Positions 43,462-51,585 of a stretch of DNA of 64,000 nt are shown here, piece by piece. The position numbers and the translations under genes are program-made. Each line of letters starts with the position of its first letter. Position 1 is the first letter of the stretch. Location of the stretch: contig PXQR01000040.1 of the NCBI GenBank assembly GCA_003021235.1, positions 16,100 through 80,099 on the forward strand, read 5' to 3'. Under the pieces are notes generated by a model, which saw only the letters and a program-made list of their open reading frames with translations, was not told the DNA's origin and made no database searches. Source of the DNA: Halobacteriales archaeon QH_6_64_20 (lineage in GTDB: Archaea > Halobacteriota > Halobacteria > Halobacteriales > Halococcaceae).

Positions 43462-44856
43462 TTACCTGGAGTGTCCGCCGGCGATGGTATAGACCCGGTG
43501 GTTCGTCTCCGCGAGGTCCAGTGCGTTTCGTCCGTCGATCACGATCAGCGGCTCGAACGCTGCCCAGTCGAGCGCGTCGAACGCCTCGTGCGCCGTGACG
43601 AGCACGGCGGCGTCGACCGCCTGCTCGGCGGCGGCCTCGATCCCGATCGGGTCGGCCCCGAACGCCGCGATCTCCGCGTCGTCGAGGATCGGGTCGGTCG
43701 CGAGCACCGACGCCCCTCCCTCCTGAAGGCCGTCGATGAGCGGCCCGGCGGGGGTCGCGGCGGTCTCGTTGACCCCTGGGCGATAGGTCAACCCGAGGAC
43801 GAGCACCGTCTTTCCCTCCATAGTGGTGCCCTCGGCGACGAACTCCTCGCGGAGTTTCGATATCGCGAACTCGGGCATCGCGTCGTTGACCTCCCGGGCC
43901 GTGCGCAACAGCGACGTATCGGTATCGAACCCGTGGATCAGGAAATAGGGATAGTACGGGATGCAGTGGCCGCCGACGCCGATCCCGGGGGTATGAATGT
44001 CACAAAAGGGCAGGGTGTTCGCGACCGAAATCGCCTCGTTGACGTCGATGTCCAGTTCGTCGGTGAATCGGGCGAGTTCGTTCGCGAGCGCGATGTTGAC
44101 GTCGCGATAGACCCCTTCGAACACCTTGACGGCTTCCGCGGTGGTCGCGTCCGTCACCGGAAGCGTTCCCTGGGAGTTGATCTCGTCGTAGACGAGCGCC
44201 GCCGCGCGCGTACTCTCGGGATCGATCCCGCCGACGACCTTGGGGTACGCCCCGCGGATGTCCTCGATCGCCCGGCCGCTCGACGTGCGCTCGGGACAAA
44301 AGGCCAGGCCGAACTCGGTAGGTGAAATCCCGCTTTCCTCGGCGAGGATCGATCGGACGACCTCCCGGCAGGTCGTCGGGGGCACCGTACACTCGACGCA
44401 CACCAGATCGCCGGGAGCGAGCCCGCTCGCGATGTCGGCCGAAACGGCTTCGAGCGCCGAGAGGTCGGGGGAACGATCGTCGTGGATCGGTGTCGGGACG
44501 ATGATTACATGCACTGTCGCCTCGGCGGCCGCCCCAGCGGCGTCAGTGCGCGCCGACAGCGCCCCCGTCTCGATCGTGTCGGCGAGGAGGGCGTCGAGTC
44601 CGGGTTCGCGCACGACATGGCTCTCGCCGCGTCCGACTGCCTCGACGACGTCGGGCGAGACGTCGACCCCGATCGTGTTAGTAGTCACATCGGCGTAGAC
44701 CGCCGCCAGCGGCAGGCCCATCTTCCCGAGCCCGTACACCGCGACGGGCACGTCCCCTTCGGTGAGCGCCCGGCGCTGTTCGTCGGGCGGGTGGGAACCC
44801 TCGTAGAGCGATACCGGCTCGTCGTCGGTTTCGGGGTCGCGTTCGTCGAGGTTCAT
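43462..44856 (-). CDS. wecC: UDP-N-acetyl-D-mannosamine/hexosamine 6-dehydrogenase
   Basis: 464 residues. Oxidises C6 of a UDP-HexNAc to the uronic acid with two NAD+. Rossmann motif YGLGKMGLPLAAVYADV near residue 40, dehydrogenase core VFEGVYRDVNIALANELARF, catalytic Cys in GVGGHCIPYYPYFL near residue 290, and the C-terminal GLTYRPGVNETAATP. The start ATG 44856 overlaps the upstream stop by 4 bases (ATGA); an in-frame extension far upstream is a shadow of the neighbouring gene. With the 2-epimerase one base downstream it supplies the uronic acid step of the operon. WecC acts on UDP-ManNAc and WbpA-type enzymes on UDP-GlcNAc; sequence alone does not settle which. Confidence 0.93.
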   Translation of the reverse strand: MNLDERDPETDDEPVSLYEGSHPPDEQRRALTEGDVPVAVYGLGKMGLPLAAVYADVTTNTIGVDVSPDVVEAVGRGESHVVREPGLDALLADTIETGALSARTDAAGAAAEATVHVIIVPTPIHDDRSPDLSALEAVSADIASGLAPGDLVCVECTVPPTTCREVVRSILAEESGISPTEFGLAFCPERTSSGRAIEDIRGAYPKVVGGIDPESTRAAALVYDEINSQGTLPVTDATTAEAVKVFEGVYRDVNIALANELARFTDELDIDVNEAISVANTLPFCDIHTPGIGVGGHCIPYYPYFLIHGFDTDTSLLRTAREVNDAMPEFAISKLREEFVAEGTTMEGKTVLVLGLTYRPGVNETAATPAGPLIDGLQEGGASVLATDPILDDAEIAAFGADPIGIEAAAEQAVDAAVLVTAHEAFDALDWAAFEPLIVIDGRNALDLAETNHRVYTIAGGHSR

Positions 44857-45839
44857 TGGAGGGGTTCGGCTCGTCGCCGTGGTTCGGCGGCCAGTTCGTC
44901 GATCCGTTCTGCGACCTCGATGGCGGCCAGGCCGTCTTCGGCCGACACGATCGGAGTGGTCCCCTCGCGGACGGCGCGGACGAAGGCGGCGAGTTCGCGC
45001 CGCAGCGGTTCGCCGCTCGCGACCATCGGACGCTCGACGATCCCCTCGTGGCGGTAGCGTACGCCCCCGTTTCGCTCGATGTACTCGGGCAGCGAGCGAC
45101 GGTGCAGTTCGACCGACTGGCTGAGGTAATCGAGCGTGACCCAACAGCCCTCGGCCGTGATCGAGAGGTCGCGCACCTTCTTCTGGGTGAGCCGACTCGC
45201 CGTCAAACTGGCGATCGTGCCGTCGGCAAAGCCCAACTGGGCGTCGATGTAGCGGTTCTCACGGGTACCGAGCGCGTTCACACGTTCGAGATCCGCATCG
45301 ACGAGCGAGAGCACGACGTCGATGTCGTGGATCATCAGATCGAACACCGCGCTGTCGGCGATGTCGCGATCGAGGGGCGGGCCGAGCCGCCGGGCGTCGA
45401 GGGCGAGGATCTCCGTGTCGGCGAGCACCTCGCGGGCGGCCGCGACGGCGGGGTTGAACCGTTCGACGTGGCCCACGCCGACGACGACGCCGCGCGCCGC
45501 CGCCAGGTCGATCAGTTCCCGTCCCTGCTCGCAAGTGGCGACGAACGGTTTCTCGACGAGCACGCCGACGCCGTGTTCGATGCACGCGCGGGCGGTCTCG
45601 TAGTGGAACTCGGTAGGGACCGCGACCGAGACGAGGTCGATCGCTTCGAGCAGGGCGTCGCACCGGTAGGCCGTCGTCCCCTGACGGGAAGCGATTGTCG
45701 CCGCGCGACCCGCGTCGGCGTCGGTTACGCCCACCAACTCGACGTCCGGGAGTTCGTTGTAGACCCGCGCGTGGTGTTGACCCATAGTGCCGACGCCGAT
45801 CACGCCGGCGTTCAGGGACTCGTCCACTCGTTCGGCCAC
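44853..45839 (-). CDS. Gfo/Idh/MocA oxidoreductase (WlbA/WbpB-like 3-dehydrogenase)
   Basis: 328 residues. N-terminal NAD-binding domain (GVIGVGTMGQHHARVYNELP) with the conserved E-K-P-F motif (VLVEKPFVAT) holding the catalytic Lys, and GVGHVERFNPAV. In the operon context it is the probable UDP-N-acetyl-hexosaminuronate 3-dehydrogenase, which makes the 3-keto sugar used by the aminotransferase encoded next to it. It starts two bases after the aminotransferase stop and overlaps wecC by 4 bases. Confidence 0.9.
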   Translation of the reverse strand: MAERVDESLNAGVIGVGTMGQHHARVYNELPDVELVGVTDADAGRAATIASRQGTTAYRCDALLEAIDLVSVAVPTEFHYETARACIEHGVGVLVEKPFVATCEQGRELIDLAAARGVVVGVGHVERFNPAVAAAREVLADTEILALDARRLGPPLDRDIADSAVFDLMIHDIDVVLSLVDADLERVNALGTRENRYIDAQLGFADGTIASLTASRLTQKKVRDLSITAEGCWVTLDYLSQSVELHRRSLPEYIERNGGVRYRHEGIVERPMVASGEPLRRELAAFVRAVREGTTPIVSAEDGLAAIEVAERIDELAAEPRRRAEPLQ

Positions 45840-45841
45840 CG

Positions 45842-46930
45842 TCAGGTCCCCCCGTAGCTATAGGCCGCGTCGATCACCGTCTCCACGTCCGCCTCCGTCA
45901 GTCCGGGGTGAACGGGGAGGGACAGGACGCTTTCGGCGGCGTACTCGGCGGCGGGGGCAGTCACTTCGCTGTCCTCGTACGGTGGCTGGAAGTGGATCGG
46001 TTGGGGGTAGTAGATCCCCGCGCCGACGCCGCTTCCCTCCAGGTGATCGACGAGGGCGTCTCGCTCCTCACAGCGGATCGTGTACTGATGATAGACGTGA
46101 CGGCGGTCGGCCGGTTCGACGGGCGTCTCGATCCCGTCGAGGTCCGACAGCGCCTCGGAAAGCCGGGCGGCGTTCGCTCGTCGCGACTCGTTGTACTCGG
46201 GGAGCCGGTCGAGCTGGACGCGTCCGATCGCGCCCGCAAAACTCGTCAGTCGGAAGTTGTGACCCATCCTCGTGTGCTCGTAGGTCGGGCGGTCGGGATC
46301 GCGGCCGTGATTGACGAAACTCGTTGCCCCCGCCGCGACGTCGTCGCGATCGGTCGTGACCATACCGCCTTCGCCGGTGGTCATGTTCTTCGTGGGATAA
46401 AAGGAGAAACACGCCGCGTCTCCGAGCGTCCCGACGCGAGTCCCGCCAACGGCCGCGCCGTGGGCTTGGGCGGCGTCCTCGACCAGCGCACAGTCGTGTG
46501 CGTCCGCGATCTCGCGCAGTTCGCCCATCGCCGCCGGCAGTCCGAACAGGTGGACCGCGAGTATCGCGTCGGCGTCGTGTTCGGCGACCAGTGCTTCGGT
46601 CGAGTGGGGATCGAGGTTATAGGTCGCGAGATCGATGTCGGCGAAGACGGGCGTCGCGCCAGCGAATCGGATCGCGTTCGCGCTCGCGATAAACGAGAAG
46701 GGAGAGGTAACGACGACGTCGCCCTCGCCGATGTCGAGCGCCTCGAAGGCCGTCTGGAGGGCGGTCGTCCCGTTGGTGGTCGCCACGCCGTGCGAGGCTC
46801 CACAGAACTCGGCGAACTCGGCTTCGAACTCCCTGACTTGTGGCCCGTCGGTGAACTGTCCGCTATCCATAACGTCGAGGACCGCCTGTTTCTCCCGGTC
46901 GCCGAACTCGGGGTTCGCGATCGGGATCAC
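45842..46930 (-). CDS. DegT/DnrJ/EryC1/StrS sugar aminotransferase (WlbC/WbpE-like)
   Basis: 362 residues. PLP-dependent transfer of an amino group to a keto sugar nucleotide. Landmarks: MIPIANPEFGDREKQAVLDV start, TTNGTTALQTAFEALDIG, DAAQAHGA where the PLP-ring Asp lies, Schiff-base Lys in CFSFYPTKNMTTGEGGM near residue 183, and GHNFRLTSFAGAIG. Paired with the Gfo/Idh/MocA enzyme downstream and the acetyltransferase upstream (4-base overlap), it would make the 3-amino sugar of a 2,3-diacetamido-uronic acid pathway. Confidence 0.93.
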   Translation of the reverse strand: MIPIANPEFGDREKQAVLDVMDSGQFTDGPQVREFEAEFAEFCGASHGVATTNGTTALQTAFEALDIGEGDVVVTSPFSFIASANAIRFAGATPVFADIDLATYNLDPHSTEALVAEHDADAILAVHLFGLPAAMGELREIADAHDCALVEDAAQAHGAAVGGTRVGTLGDAACFSFYPTKNMTTGEGGMVTTDRDDVAAGATSFVNHGRDPDRPTYEHTRMGHNFRLTSFAGAIGRVQLDRLPEYNESRRANAARLSEALSDLDGIETPVEPADRRHVYHQYTIRCEERDALVDHLEGSGVGAGIYYPQPIHFQPPYEDSEVTAPAAEYAAESVLSLPVHPGLTEADVETVIDAAYSYGGT

Positions 46931-47508
46931 AGGTCGTTACCCCCTTCGAGTTCTTCCGGAAGCGGCCGGTGGACCGCCGGCGCGCCGACGGCGAGCGTAT
47001 CGGAGGGCACGTCTCCGGTGACGACGGCGCCGGCGGCGACGAACGAGCGTTCGCCGATTTCGACGCCGGGGAGGATCGTCGCGTTCGCACCGATCGAGAC
47101 GTGGTCGGACAGTACCGGGCCGGAGGGGCTGTAGGGAACGCGGACCGGGTACATATCGTTCGTTAGTACCGCCCGGGGGCCGATAAATACGTGGCTTCCG
47201 ATCGTCGTGTGTGTCGGAACGTACACCCCGGTCTGGAAGCTCACGCCCGAGCCGATCTCGCTTTCGCCGTCGATTACCGTCTTCGTCCCGAGCACGACGC
47301 TGTTTCCGATCGCGGTGTGTTCACGGACGAGCACGTCGTGGCCGGTAACGAGATCGTTGCCGATCTCGGTGTCCGCATATATGATCGACCCGGCGCGAAC
47401 CCGGGCGTTCTCGCCGATCACGGCCGGGCCGGCCGCCTCGTCGTACGGGTAGCCGACGATGGCGGTCTCGTCGATCGCAGCGCCCGAACCGATCTCGGCG
47501 TCGGTCAC
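46927..47508 (-). CDS. Left-handed beta-helix N-acetyltransferase (WlbB/WbpD-like)
   Basis: 193 residues made of hexapeptide repeats (I-G-E-N-A-R, V-R-A-G-S-I, I-G-N-D-L-V, I-G-S-H-V-F), with the catalytic-type loop carrying TNDMYPVRVPYS and a C-terminal VAAGAVVTGDVPSDTLAVGA typical of xenobiotic/sugar acetyltransferases. It would acetylate the 3-amino group made by the aminotransferase. The start is a GTG at 47508, the only start codon in the frame before the conserved region. It is the first gene of the leftward operon; its promoter should lie in the AT-rich segment around 47690-47720. Confidence 0.9.
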   Translation of the reverse strand: MTDAEIGSGAAIDETAIVGYPYDEAAGPAVIGENARVRAGSIIYADTEIGNDLVTGHDVLVREHTAIGNSVVLGTKTVIDGESEIGSGVSFQTGVYVPTHTTIGSHVFIGPRAVLTNDMYPVRVPYSPSGPVLSDHVSIGANATILPGVEIGERSFVAAGAVVTGDVPSDTLAVGAPAVHRPLPEELEGGNDL

Positions 47509-48028
47509 GTCGGCCTCCGTCGTCGGTGCCGAAGCGATCGTGGTTCGCTCGGCGCGGATCGGGGACCGGCGCGTCCGTAGCGTTTCGTGGAAGGGGTCGT
47601 GGAGGAGGATAGCGACCGAGAGCCGACGCGTACCGTAGCCCCGGCCGCCCCAAGTAGCGTGTGAGTGGTCATAGCAACGGATACCGTTCCTGTGTCCGAC
47701 TTATTACGTCGTTATTGCTTTGTTATAGTCGCCGTTACGCCCGATAGGCGGGTCCTACTCCGACCGAAGGGACGGATACGGAAGGGGGATACCGGGCGAT
47801 CGAGACCGGTCAGCGAGCGACGGCGAAACACGTGGTGTACCTGCACCGGTACGGTTGTAAACGTCGCGGTACCTCCGTGACAGCCGATCGATAGTTTCCG
47901 TCCGCTCGTTTCGCTCCGGTCACTGTCCGACCGGTCGCCGCCCGGTCGGTCACCGCCCGTTCGGCCATCGTCCGTTCGGCCGCCGGCCGGGCGACGATCG
48001 AAGAGGCGGGGTCGCGGAGGCGGACGGC
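47509..48028. other. Intergenic stretch (520 bases) carrying the operon promoter and simple repeats
   Basis: No convincing gene. The minus-strand promoter of the diacetamido-sugar operon probably uses the AT-rich run at about 47695-47730 (on the minus strand ACTATAACAAAGCAATAACG). From about 47915 to 48000 there is a degenerate repeat of units like CCGCCCGGTCGGT/CCGTTCGGCC. A 71-codon plus-strand frame from 47665 shows no family features. Confidence 0.45.
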
Positions 48029-49795
48029 TCAGAGGTAGCCGAGATCGGCGAGGCGGTCGGTGACCCGGTCGTCGGTGACGCTATCCGCACCGGTGTCGAT
48101 TGCGACGTCGGAGTAGGATTCGGCGGCGACCGGGTGTTTCGAGAGCCCACCCGGAACTGCGCCGGTCATTCGCGCCGGAACCGGCTGGCCGAGCGACGCC
48201 ATGACGGCCGGAGCGACGTCGGTGAGCGAGAGCGCGTCGAGATCAGTGGGCGAAAACGCCGGCCCGCTCGCGATGAACGTGCCTTCGAGCTTGTGATCGT
48301 AGCCCTCCGCGCCGACGAAGCGCCGGCCGACGAGTTCGGTTTCGACGGCGTGATCCATGCCGTTGGGCATGAACAGCACGTCGGCGGCGTCCTCAACGGC
48401 GGGACCGCCGTGGATCGCCTCGCGCCTGTGGACCCACTCGAACGCTGGCCGACCGTCCGGCGTCCGCAGTTCCGAGAGCGCCGAGACGATCGCCGAGCGC
48501 ACCGCTTCGTACTCGTTCGGGGGAACGACGCCGTTCGGTTCGCGCCCTCGGAGGTTGACCCGGACGCCGAGTTCGTTGCGGCTCCGACAGTACGCCCTCG
48601 AGGCACGCCAGTCGACGCGCTCGGTGGCCCCTTCCTTTGCGCCGTCGGGGACGAGCGCTTGCAGAAGGCCGGCGAGCCCGAGACGCTGGGCGCTACTGTA
48701 GACGTCCGCGGGCGTCACGCCGGCGAAGCCGAGCACCGACGCCCCGGCCGAGACGGCCGCGACCGCCGGCGAGACCCGCGAGCCACCGTCACTGGCGCTG
48801 GGGTCGTTGTCGGTATCGAAGTCGGCATCAGTACCGGTGCCGACATCAATGGCACCGTCGATATCGGCATCGTCGACACCGTCGGCACCGCTAGCCTCGT
48901 CGCTCCCGTCGGGTTCGCCCAACAGGTCGCGTTTCGCCGTACCGAAGTCCGCTCGTCCGCCCTCGGCCGTGGCTTCGAGGAGGCCGTGATCCCGCAGGAC
49001 GTCGTTGACGTAGATCCGATAGCCCGTCATCGGCCCGATCCCGTGATCCGAACAGACGATCACGTTCACGCCCTCCTCGACGGTTTCGAGTACCGTTCCG
49101 AGCAACGCGTCGGCGGCCTCGTAGATCCGACGGTGGGCGTCGCGTTCGGGAAGCTTGTGAAAGACCGCGTCGGTCTTTTGGACCTGGATCAGGGCGAGAC
49201 GCCACTCCCGGGTCGACAGCAGGTACTCGGCCGCACGACGCCGGAGGTCGATCAGTTCGAGGTAGCCTGCGAGCTTCGCTTGCTTGTCGCTCGACGTTTC
49301 GGCGCGCGAGTAGATCCGGTAGTCCTCGCCCAACGCGTCGTCGAGTTCCTCGCGGATGCCCTCGGGGAAACCCGGCGCGTGCTCGGGGGCGAGGTAGCCG
49401 GGAACCGAGACGCCGTCGATCCGATCAGTCGGATAGGTAACGGGCACGTTAAGCGTGATCGAGGGGAGACCCCGAGCCGAACAGTAGTTCCAGAGCGCCG
49501 GCGCATCGACGTCCTCGCGGGAGATCAGCCGCGCCTCGTCGGGGTAGTTCGTCCCGTGATGAAAGAAATCGTAGACTCCGTGACGGCTCGGGTCGGTGCC
49601 CGTATATATCGAAGGCCAGGCGCTCGCGGTCCAGGGCGGGTGCGTCGAGCGCAACGGTCCCTCGCTCGCGCGCTCGCGGAGCGCGTCGAAGTGTGGCAGG
49701 TCGAACTCGTCGAGGTACTCGAACGAGAGGGCGTCGAAGCCGAGTACGACGGTTCGAGACGACCCTGTTTCCGGCCGGTCGCTTGGGGCCAGCAT
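48029..49795 (-). CDS. Alkaline-phosphatase-superfamily phosphodiesterase
   Basis: 588 residues, soluble. Same family as the proteins at 51586-53244 and 29397-31061. Metal residues and nucleophile: D21 in VVLGFDALSFEYLD, T56 in PPWTASAWPSIYTG, D-x3-H in KTDAVFHKL, D-H-G in VIVCSDHGIGPMTG, and the late His in DHKLEGTFIASGP. It shares with the 51586 protein the long stretch RINLEGREPNGVVP-like and ends LADLGYL. An acidic low-complexity insert of about 45 residues (bases ~48780-48925) interrupts the middle. Gene order with a beta-helix protein on the same strand suggests a role in the surface glycan; substrate unknown. The ATG at 49795 has an AT-rich promoter region upstream (49800-49850). Confidence 0.88.
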   Translation of the reverse strand: MLAPSDRPETGSSRTVVLGFDALSFEYLDEFDLPHFDALRERASEGPLRSTHPPWTASAWPSIYTGTDPSRHGVYDFFHHGTNYPDEARLISREDVDAPALWNYCSARGLPSITLNVPVTYPTDRIDGVSVPGYLAPEHAPGFPEGIREELDDALGEDYRIYSRAETSSDKQAKLAGYLELIDLRRRAAEYLLSTREWRLALIQVQKTDAVFHKLPERDAHRRIYEAADALLGTVLETVEEGVNVIVCSDHGIGPMTGYRIYVNDVLRDHGLLEATAEGGRADFGTAKRDLLGEPDGSDEASGADGVDDADIDGAIDVGTGTDADFDTDNDPSASDGGSRVSPAVAAVSAGASVLGFAGVTPADVYSSAQRLGLAGLLQALVPDGAKEGATERVDWRASRAYCRSRNELGVRVNLRGREPNGVVPPNEYEAVRSAIVSALSELRTPDGRPAFEWVHRREAIHGGPAVEDAADVLFMPNGMDHAVETELVGRRFVGAEGYDHKLEGTFIASGPAFSPTDLDALSLTDVAPAVMASLGQPVPARMTGAVPGGLSKHPVAAESYSDVAIDTGADSVTDDRVTDRLADLGYL

Positions 49796-50084
49796 GATAT
49801 ATTCGATTGTTCAGACGTTGTTTAACTGTTTCGTAGCGTGTTATTAACATATGAGCCGGATATGTCCCATTAACGCTCCGGGACACCCGGGTTCGGGTCA
49901 TGAACGCCCTCGTGACCGGTGTTCGACGCCTGGCTATCGAGCTGCAGTCGACCGTCATGCGATCGGTCGCCCGTCGTGCGGTTACCGCCTCCGGCGAACG
50001 GTTCGGCACGAGCGCGTTCGACGACGGTCGCGGCGAACGTCCCATGTACGAGTCATCGATCGACCGGTAGAACGTCCTCGTCGG

Positions 50085-51275
50085 TCAGCACCGCTCCGTC
50101 GAGGATGGGGCCAACCCACGAACCGCGGGGAAGGCCGCGTTCGCGATTCGGATCCGGGTGTCCCGAAGCGAAAAGCCCCCGTAGCCGTGGCCGGCGACGA
50201 TCGCACCTTCGGGGGACACGTCGGAGCCGACCGCGACGGCACACTCCCGAACGTTGGCCCCCGATCCACCGCCCTCGAAGCGGATCGCACAAGCGTCGGT
50301 TCCGTCCGCTCCGCTCGTCCCGTTCGCTCCGTTCGCTCTATTCGCCCCCTTCGTCCGTCCGTCGAACGCCGTCGAGTCGCCGAGACCGACTTCGACGCGT
50401 GCGTTCCGCACGGAGCTCTCGGGGTCGGTCCCGCCGAGGCGGATCCCCGCGACGGCGTTGTTCCGGTAGACGCCGCCGTCGATCCGGATCTCGCCCGGAG
50501 TTTCGCTCACGTACGCGCCGCCGTTCGGGAACCCTTCGAGACGACAGTTCTCGATCCGCATCGTGCCCCGGGTCGCGCCGCCGATCCGGATGCCGGCCCG
50601 GCCGTCGTCCGTTCGATAGCTTGCGCCCGTTGGTCCGCCGTTGCTCGCACGGACGTCTCGTACGATCCCGACGCCATCGGGCGAGCGGACCACCGGTGAG
50701 AGGGCGCTGACCGCCGGCCCGGCGGCGGACGAGGAGGCGCTACGACCGACGAACGCGACGTCCTCGACGGTGAGGCGATCGCGCGCACAGAGGCGTAATC
50801 CGGGGGTGGCCCCGGACGCAGTCGTGTCGACGGTGATCCCACGGAAGAGGAGTTCGGAGCCGCCGGCGATCGTCAGCAGGTTCGCGTTGAACTCCGGCGG
50901 AACGCTAAACGAGACCGCCCCTTCGCCGACGATACCCAACCGCTCGACGCCGAGGACGGCCTGGGGTTCGGTGAATCGGTAGGTGCCGGCCGGAAACGAG
51001 AGAAGGGTGTCCTCGCCGACGGCGCGTCGGAACGCCCGATCGCACGGCGTCCGACCGGTCGGATCACAGCCCGCCTCGACGGCGTCCACCGTCCGCGAGA
51101 AGGTATTGGTTCCCTGCGTCGTCGCCCCAGCACCCGCCGTTCCGGCCAGCAACGAAGCCACCCCCGCGGTCGTCCCGGCGAGTCGCAGGTACGACCGTCG
51201 CCCGACGCGCCGATCACCGCCGTCGCCGGACGGGGTGGCGCCGTGGCGGCCGGATTGCTCGTGATGTCGCGTCAT
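50085..51275 (-). CDS. Tat-exported right-handed beta-helix protein, possibly 3'-frameshifted
   Basis: 396 residues. Twin-arginine signal: V-G-R-R-S-Y-L-R-L-A near residues 25-34, then a hydrophobic core (TTAGVASLLAGTAGAGA). The body is a parallel beta-helix with repeated short turns (GIRIGGATRGTMRIENCRLE, GGVYRNNAVAGIRLGG). The end looks altered: the frame stops after FPAVRGLAPSSTERC, but a neighbouring frame reads on as GAVLTDEDVLPVDR before its own stop at 50053, a more natural acidic C-terminus. Probable wall-associated or secreted glycan-binding or -cleaving protein. Confidence 0.85.
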   Translation of the reverse strand: MTRHHEQSGRHGATPSGDGGDRRVGRRSYLRLAGTTAGVASLLAGTAGAGATTQGTNTFSRTVDAVEAGCDPTGRTPCDRAFRRAVGEDTLLSFPAGTYRFTEPQAVLGVERLGIVGEGAVSFSVPPEFNANLLTIAGGSELLFRGITVDTTASGATPGLRLCARDRLTVEDVAFVGRSASSSAAGPAVSALSPVVRSPDGVGIVRDVRASNGGPTGASYRTDDGRAGIRIGGATRGTMRIENCRLEGFPNGGAYVSETPGEIRIDGGVYRNNAVAGIRLGGTDPESSVRNARVEVGLGDSTAFDGRTKGANRANGANGTSGADGTDACAIRFEGGGSGANVRECAVAVGSDVSPEGAIVAGHGYGGFSLRDTRIRIANAAFPAVRGLAPSSTERC

Positions 51276-51585
51276 CGTCTATCTTAATTATCACTTAATC
51301 CAACTAAAAACTTTCTATTACACTTTCTCCGAAGGAACACAACTCGAAGAGCGAGCAGGTCGTCACGGCAGCCGGCGGTTCCGTGCCGTCAGCGTCGCAC
51401 GGCGCGGTGACGACGTCAGGAGGACCGGCTTCGGCCCCGACCAGGAAGACTCGAGACGGGCGATCGACCCCTGTTCGGACGGTTTCGTAATACCGTCTTC
51501 GTTCGGAGCTACAGGCCGGAACGCGAGCGTATCGAAAGGGGGTTACGCTACTCATAACAACGCTCGAACGGGAGGAGCCAAGGAC
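51276..51585. other. Intergenic stretch (310 bases), divergent promoter region
   Basis: The beta-helix gene's promoter is in the AT-rich block 51280-51330 (on the minus strand GATTAAGTGATAATTAAG). The rest has no recognisable gene; an 83-codon minus-strand frame (51304-51555) lacks family features and ends inside the promoter block. Confidence 0.45.

Noticed and set aside
44856-45857. 333-codon plus-strand frame opposite the Gfo/Idh/MocA gene
   Set aside because: Antisense shadow of a clearly recognised enzyme.
48134-49825. 563-codon plus-strand frame opposite the AP-superfamily gene
   Set aside because: Antisense shadow; the minus strand has the complete metal site and family motifs.
51304-51555. 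Small minus-strand gene of 83 codons
   Set aside because: No motif, no conserved context, and its 3' end lies in the beta-helix gene's promoter; composition is the only support.
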